Origin: Cyanobium sp. NS01
GTDB lineage: Bacteria; Cyanobacteriota; Cyanobacteriia; PCC-6307; Cyanobiaceae
DNA length: 64,000 nt
Direction of reading: 5' to 3'
Assembly: GCF_014280235.1 (NCBI RefSeq)
Contig: NZ_CP047940.1
Span: 1,612,001 to 1,676,000, forward strand
The position numbers and the translations under genes are program-made. The notes below the pieces were generated by a model. That model did no database searches. It was not told the origin of the DNA and was given only the letters and a program-made list of their open reading frames with translations. Shown piece after piece: positions 60,914 through 64,000 of this stretch (positions are counted from its first letter, which is position 1; each line of letters opens with the position of its first letter).

Positions 60914-61426
60914 ATGGGCCGCGACCGCGATCCCTTCCGCATCCCGCGTGCCGGCTGGGAAGTGGCGCCACTGGCGGGGCTTGCCTCGATCGATCTCAAC
61001 GGCAGCGGCAGCCCCCTCAGCGGCGCCGAGTTCGTCAGTGAATCCGCCGTGGGTGGGGTGGCGGTGTACGCCATCTACCAGGCCCTGCTGGCCGCGCTGC
61101 GCACCGAGGCGATGCGCCGCCGCGGGGAGATCGATCGCGCCAGCCAGCTCCAGAGCATTGCCGCCACCGTGTGGGAATCGAGCAAACAGGGCGCCGTGGT
61201 GAGCGCAGCCCTTGGGGTGGTGCTGCTCGTGTTCCCCTGGCTGAGCCTGCCGCTGACGCTGCTTGGCGCGGTGGGCATCGGCAAGGCCTCGCTCGACCTC
61301 TTTCATGCCTTCTGGGATGGCCTCAGCCCCGAGCAGCAGGCCGAGCTCACCAGCAGCGCCTTCGAAGCAGGCGTGAACCTGCGGCGCTTTGTTGAGGGCG
61401 CCGGCACTGCCCCCCAGGCAGCCTGA
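60914..61426 (+). CDS. Hypothetical membrane-associated protein
   Basis: A 170-residue protein. The centre has a hydrophobic region (AVVSAALGVVLLVFPWLSLP, LTLLGAVGIGKASLDLFHAF) that could make one or two helices, with a positive N-terminus (MGRDRDPFRIPRAGWEVA) and an Ala-rich tail. It vaguely recalls small membrane proteins in cyanobacteria, but I do not recognise the family. The ATG at 60914 gives the full protein. It ends 10 bases before the convergent deformylase relic. Confidence 0.6.
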   Translation: MGRDRDPFRIPRAGWEVAPLAGLASIDLNGSGSPLSGAEFVSESAVGGVAVYAIYQALLAALRTEAMRRRGEIDRASQLQSIAATVWESSKQGAVVSAALGVVLLVFPWLSLPLTLLGAVGIGKASLDLFHAFWDGLSPEQQAELTSSAFEAGVNLRRFVEGAGTAPQAA

Positions 61427-61435
61427 CCTCACGAC

Positions 61436-61605
61436 CTAACGGGCCTGCGGCGCGGCCAAGCCCGCCCCGTTGCGGGCGACCATCGTGTCGCGAGGTCAGT
61501 GACCAGGGCCTCCAGCTCGACGCTGCCGAAGGCTTCGGGGGGCACCGGAGCCGCCTGTTGACGCAGGCGTGGGTCACCGAGGCGCAGAACGGGGCGGATG
61601 GCCAT
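61436..61605 (-). pseudogene. def: Peptide deformylase N-terminal relic
   Basis: From ATG 61605 the minus strand reads MAIRPVLRLGDPRLRQQAAP, VPPEAFGSVELEALVTDLA. After about 61495 it continues in another frame with TMVARNGAGLAAPQAR and stops at 61436. This is the start of peptide deformylase, with the GAGLAAPQ motif I, where the family reads VARNGAGLAAPQ. The frame is broken and the rest, with the catalytic EGCLS and HEHDH motifs, is missing. It is a short remnant, perhaps of a second def gene. Confidence 0.65.
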
Positions 61606-61639
61606 GGCCCTCGGGCAAGCACCGCTCCAGCCTGACGGC

Positions 61640-62059
61640 TCAGGGCGTGGCAGGCCAGGGCGTCAAGCGAACCGGCTCGCGCCTGGCGATCGAGGCCGTC
61701 CAGCCCCGCAGGCTCAGGCTGGCCAGGCCCGCCAGCAGCGCCGCCGTGGAGCCGCCGGCCAGCCAGTCGCACTTCAGCAGCGGCAGCCGCTCGCTCATCA
61801 GCTCCAGCGGCATCTCCAGCAGCAAGAGGCCGGGATCTTCCGCCCGCTGCAGGGGCCCATCGCCGCTGTGTTGCCACAGCCGCAGCAACAGCTCCAGGGC
61901 CAGCTGCTCAGCCATGGGGCCCGGCGCCTCTGAGGCTGGCTGCGCCGGCAGAGAGAGGCCCGTCAGCGGCAGGGCTCGCTCCCCCGCCACGGTGCAGAGG
62001 GCCAGGGCGACCAGGTAGGGGGCATCGGCCATGGCGCTGAGAGTCGCAGGCTCCACCAT
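61640..62059 (-). CDS. Hypothetical protein upstream of def relic
   Basis: A 139-residue protein (from MVEPATLSAM; 62032 is an alternative start). It is Leu/Ala-rich and helical (LVALALCTVAGERALPLTGL, AEQLALELLLRLWQHSGDGP, PLELMSERLPLLKCDWLAGG). No signal or TM is certain. It may have been co-transcribed with the def relic. No family recognised. Confidence 0.5.
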   Translation of the reverse strand: MVEPATLSAMADAPYLVALALCTVAGERALPLTGLSLPAQPASEAPGPMAEQLALELLLRLWQHSGDGPLQRAEDPGLLLLEMPLELMSERLPLLKCDWLAGGSTAALLAGLASLSLRGWTASIARREPVRLTPWPATP

Positions 62060-62115
62060 GCACCAGGCAGGAATCCGGCGGAATGTGTCACGATCCGCCC
62101 AGAACGCCGAGGGCA

Positions 62116-63918
62116 ATGCTGAGAGCCAGCGCACCAAGGCAGCTCAGGTGGCTCCTGTCGGCCCGCCAGGCGCTCGGCCGCCCGCTGCAGCGGATGCTGC
62201 TGCCCCTCGCCCTGGGGCTGCTTCTCGCCCTGGTGGCCCTGGTGGCCCTGGCGCAGATCAATCTGGGCGAGAACCTCACAGGCGGCAATGGCCGCACCAT
62301 TCCCGATGGCGTGAACCGCTTCGGCGAGATCGAAGTCACGGAGGTCACCTCGCCGATCGACGGCGAGGTGCTGTTCAAGATCGCCTCCCCAACTGTTCTC
62401 GACCGCAGCCAGGTGGTGGAGGGGCAGCACCCTGTGGAGCAGCGCGCCAGGGAAATCCAGGCCCGGGTGGAGCTGGCGGCCGTCGAACGCCAGATGGATG
62501 GCGACAGCCTGCGGGTGGAGAAGGCCACGCTGAACAACGTGATGGTGATCACGGCGCGGGATGACAAGCACTCCCGCCCGCTCGTGCTGGCCTCGGTGAC
62601 CAACGCCGACGCGAACTATTACGGCCTTCCCGTGGAGGAGGTGGCCGAAACCTGGCGCCTAGGACTGGAAAAGGAGATTCGCGACTTCAGCTACAGGCTC
62701 AGGCCCGAAAACCTGGCCCGCAGTCTGTGGCGCTTCCTCAGCATCCTGCTGGTGATGGCCGTTGGCACGGCCCTGATCCTGCTGATCAAAAACCGCATCC
62801 GTCGCCGGCAGCAGGTGCTTCAGACGCGCCTGGACACCTGCCTGGAGTCGCTGCGTCAGAACGACGCCACTCCCGCTGAGGAGGGGAGCGAGGGGCGGAA
62901 CGACAACCTGAACGAGACCACGCTCAAGACGGTTCGACTGCGGCGTCGGCTCGGTCTCTGGGGACTGTGGCAGTGGCTGTTCTTCTGGATGCTGCTGGTG
63001 CTGCTCTATGGGGGCACCTACCTGCTGATCGGCCAGCTTCCCGGCCAGGCCACGCTCACGAGAAGCCTCGTTGACGTGCCCCTGAAGCTGCTCACGGTGT
63101 GGTTCTGCGCCACCCTGGCGATTCGCTTCTCCATCCGTCTGCTGGATCGCTTCGAGGCCCGCTGGCTGGATCGCCAGGCCAGCCGGGGCGGCGACGGCAG
63201 CCAGAGCAAGCGGCTGCGGCTGCGCTTCTCGACGATCCTCGATGCCGGCCGGGGCTTGCTGGTGGTGGTGATCTCGGTGGCGGGGTTGCTCTCGGTGCTG
63301 GGGGTGCTGGGGGTGCCCAGCAGTTCGATCCTGGCCATCAGTGGCCTGCTCGGCCTGGCGATCAGCTTCGGGGCGCAGAACCTGGTGCGCGACCTCGTCA
63401 ATGGCTTTCTGATCCTGGCCGAAGACCAGTTCGCCATCGGCGATGTGATCAACGTGGGCGGCTACAGCGGCGCCGTGGAACGCCTGAATCTCCGCGTCAC
63501 CCAGTTGCGCAGTGCCGATGGGGAGTTCATCACCCTGCCGAACAGCACCATCAGCCAGGTCAAGAACCTCACCCGCAACTGGTCGCGCGTGAACGTCAGT
63601 GTCGACGTGGACGTGGACAGTGACCCCGATCTGGCTCTGGCCGTCACCCGCCGCACCGGCGAGCAGCTGCAGCAGGATCCCGACTGGGGCGGCTTGATTG
63701 TGGCGCCGCCGGCGGTGCTGGGCATTGATGCCATCGGCCACGGCGGCATGAGGGTGACCATCTGGATCGACACCGCCCCCGGCCAGCACTGGGCCGTGAG
63801 CCGGGAGTTCCGCCTGCGCCTGCTGCGGGACCTCCACCAGGCGGGGATCCGGCTGGGCAGCCCGCGTCAGACGTACCTGGGCCAGCCCCCGCAGCTCGAG
63901 GCATTCCAGGACCCCTAG
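62116..63918 (+). CDS. MscS-family mechanosensitive channel
   Basis: A 600-residue MscS-like protein. TM1 near the N-terminus (LLPLALGLLLALVALVALAQ), a periplasmic domain (about 50-195) with SPIDGEVLFKIASPTVLDRS, then TM segments, and the channel core: LAISGLLGLAISFGAQNLVR (pore helix with GAQN), DLVNGFLILAEDQFAIGDVI, NVGGYSGAVERLNLRVTQLR (beta domain) and GEFITLPNSTISQVKNLTRN. It opens under membrane tension on osmotic downshock. The start MLRASAPRQL is taken at 62116. The extended periplasmic part distinguishes it from short MscS proteins. Confidence 0.87.
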   Translation: MLRASAPRQLRWLLSARQALGRPLQRMLLPLALGLLLALVALVALAQINLGENLTGGNGRTIPDGVNRFGEIEVTEVTSPIDGEVLFKIASPTVLDRSQVVEGQHPVEQRAREIQARVELAAVERQMDGDSLRVEKATLNNVMVITARDDKHSRPLVLASVTNADANYYGLPVEEVAETWRLGLEKEIRDFSYRLRPENLARSLWRFLSILLVMAVGTALILLIKNRIRRRQQVLQTRLDTCLESLRQNDATPAEEGSEGRNDNLNETTLKTVRLRRRLGLWGLWQWLFFWMLLVLLYGGTYLLIGQLPGQATLTRSLVDVPLKLLTVWFCATLAIRFSIRLLDRFEARWLDRQASRGGDGSQSKRLRLRFSTILDAGRGLLVVVISVAGLLSVLGVLGVPSSSILAISGLLGLAISFGAQNLVRDLVNGFLILAEDQFAIGDVINVGGYSGAVERLNLRVTQLRSADGEFITLPNSTISQVKNLTRNWSRVNVSVDVDVDSDPDLALAVTRRTGEQLQQDPDWGGLIVAPPAVLGIDAIGHGGMRVTIWIDTAPGQHWAVSREFRLRLLRDLHQAGIRLGSPRQTYLGQPPQLEAFQDP

Positions 63919-63971
63919 ACCGGGCTTCCACGCCATAGCCTCAGCGGTCTTGGCCCTTGGAGAACGCGCCG

Positions 63972-64000
63972 ATGCCGATGACCCGCCGTCGCCGTCTGCA
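63972..64000 (+). CDS. Possible start of a gene cut by the window edge
   Basis: An ATG at 63972 opens a frame MPMTRRRRL that runs to the end of the window. GGAGAACGC precedes it, but only ten codons are present, so this is uncertain. Confidence 0.25.

Overview
This window looks like the chromosome of a high-GC picocyanobacterium of the Synechococcus/Cyanobium type. The evidence is a high-light-inducible (Hlip) antenna-like protein at 47.1 kb, several protein families common in cyanobacteria (Mnx/TMEM165-type Mn exporter, VKOR-thioredoxin fusion, RppA/RppB-like two-component pairs) and uniformly GC-rich coding sequence. The genus is an inference. Exceptions to the base composition, such as the AT-richer gene at 55.5 kb, stand out.

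Layout. 0-3.5 kb: small hypothetical proteins, a PPC/DUF296 protein, a GNAT acetyltransferase and a decayed nuclease relic. 3.5-30.6 kb: a dense heavy-metal resistance region. Its copper part holds DUF302, a Met-rich DUF305 protein, a MerR regulator, a Cu P1B-ATPase coupled to a membrane cupredoxin, a DUF411 protein with a multicopper oxidase, and a second DUF305 protein. Three promoters here share one MerR-type operator design (TTGACT-N20-TAnnnT around a CTCCAG/CTGGAG dyad). Next comes a Zn/Cd/Pb part with a P1B-ATPase, a second MerR regulator and a VKOR-thioredoxin protein. Two of these promoters carry a different shared dyad (CCTGAAG...CTTCAGG type). Then follow MntH, a Mn-exporter homologue, a frameshifted response regulator/kinase pair, a CDF transporter, an intact RppA/NrsR-like two-component pair, and an RND efflux operon with two adaptor-like proteins and a His-tailed DMT permease.

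30.6-36.8 kb: a phage-derived or integrative-element module, all on the minus strand. It carries a Rad52-like annealing protein, Gp157, a SLOG protein, mobile mystery proteins A/B (XRE and Fic) and a tyrosine integrase. It ends at a 42-base fragment of the 3' half of a tRNA-Pro(TGG), which is almost certainly an att site. 36.9-43.3 kb: more accessory DNA, with an ArdC-like antirestriction protein and a PrlF-YhaV toxin-antitoxin locus. An IS3-family element has cut the antitoxin gene in two and left the toxin open. Hypothetical proteins follow.

43.4-64 kb: more ordinary chromosome. It holds FetAB-like iron export, a fatty-acid hydroxylase, a glutathionyl-hydroquinone reductase, Hlip, a ClC channel next to a YdeP/FdhF-like molybdoenzyme, PsiE-like and EamA proteins, a prohibitin, Hsp20, DUF1349, DUF2459, a membrane protein/hydrolase pair, FUSC, DUF2164, a broken peptide-deformylase relic and an MscS channel.

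Working together: the 3.5-30.6 kb genes cover sensing (two MerR proteins and two two-component systems, one broken), cytoplasmic export (P-type ATPases, CDF, Mn exporter), transenvelope export (RND plus adaptors) and periplasmic handling (cupredoxin, CopG-like DUF411, multicopper oxidase, Met-rich DUF305 proteins). Many relics (nuclease, multicopper oxidase, ChrA-like, kinase/regulator pair, deformylase, split antitoxin) show that this part of the genome is being gained and lost actively.
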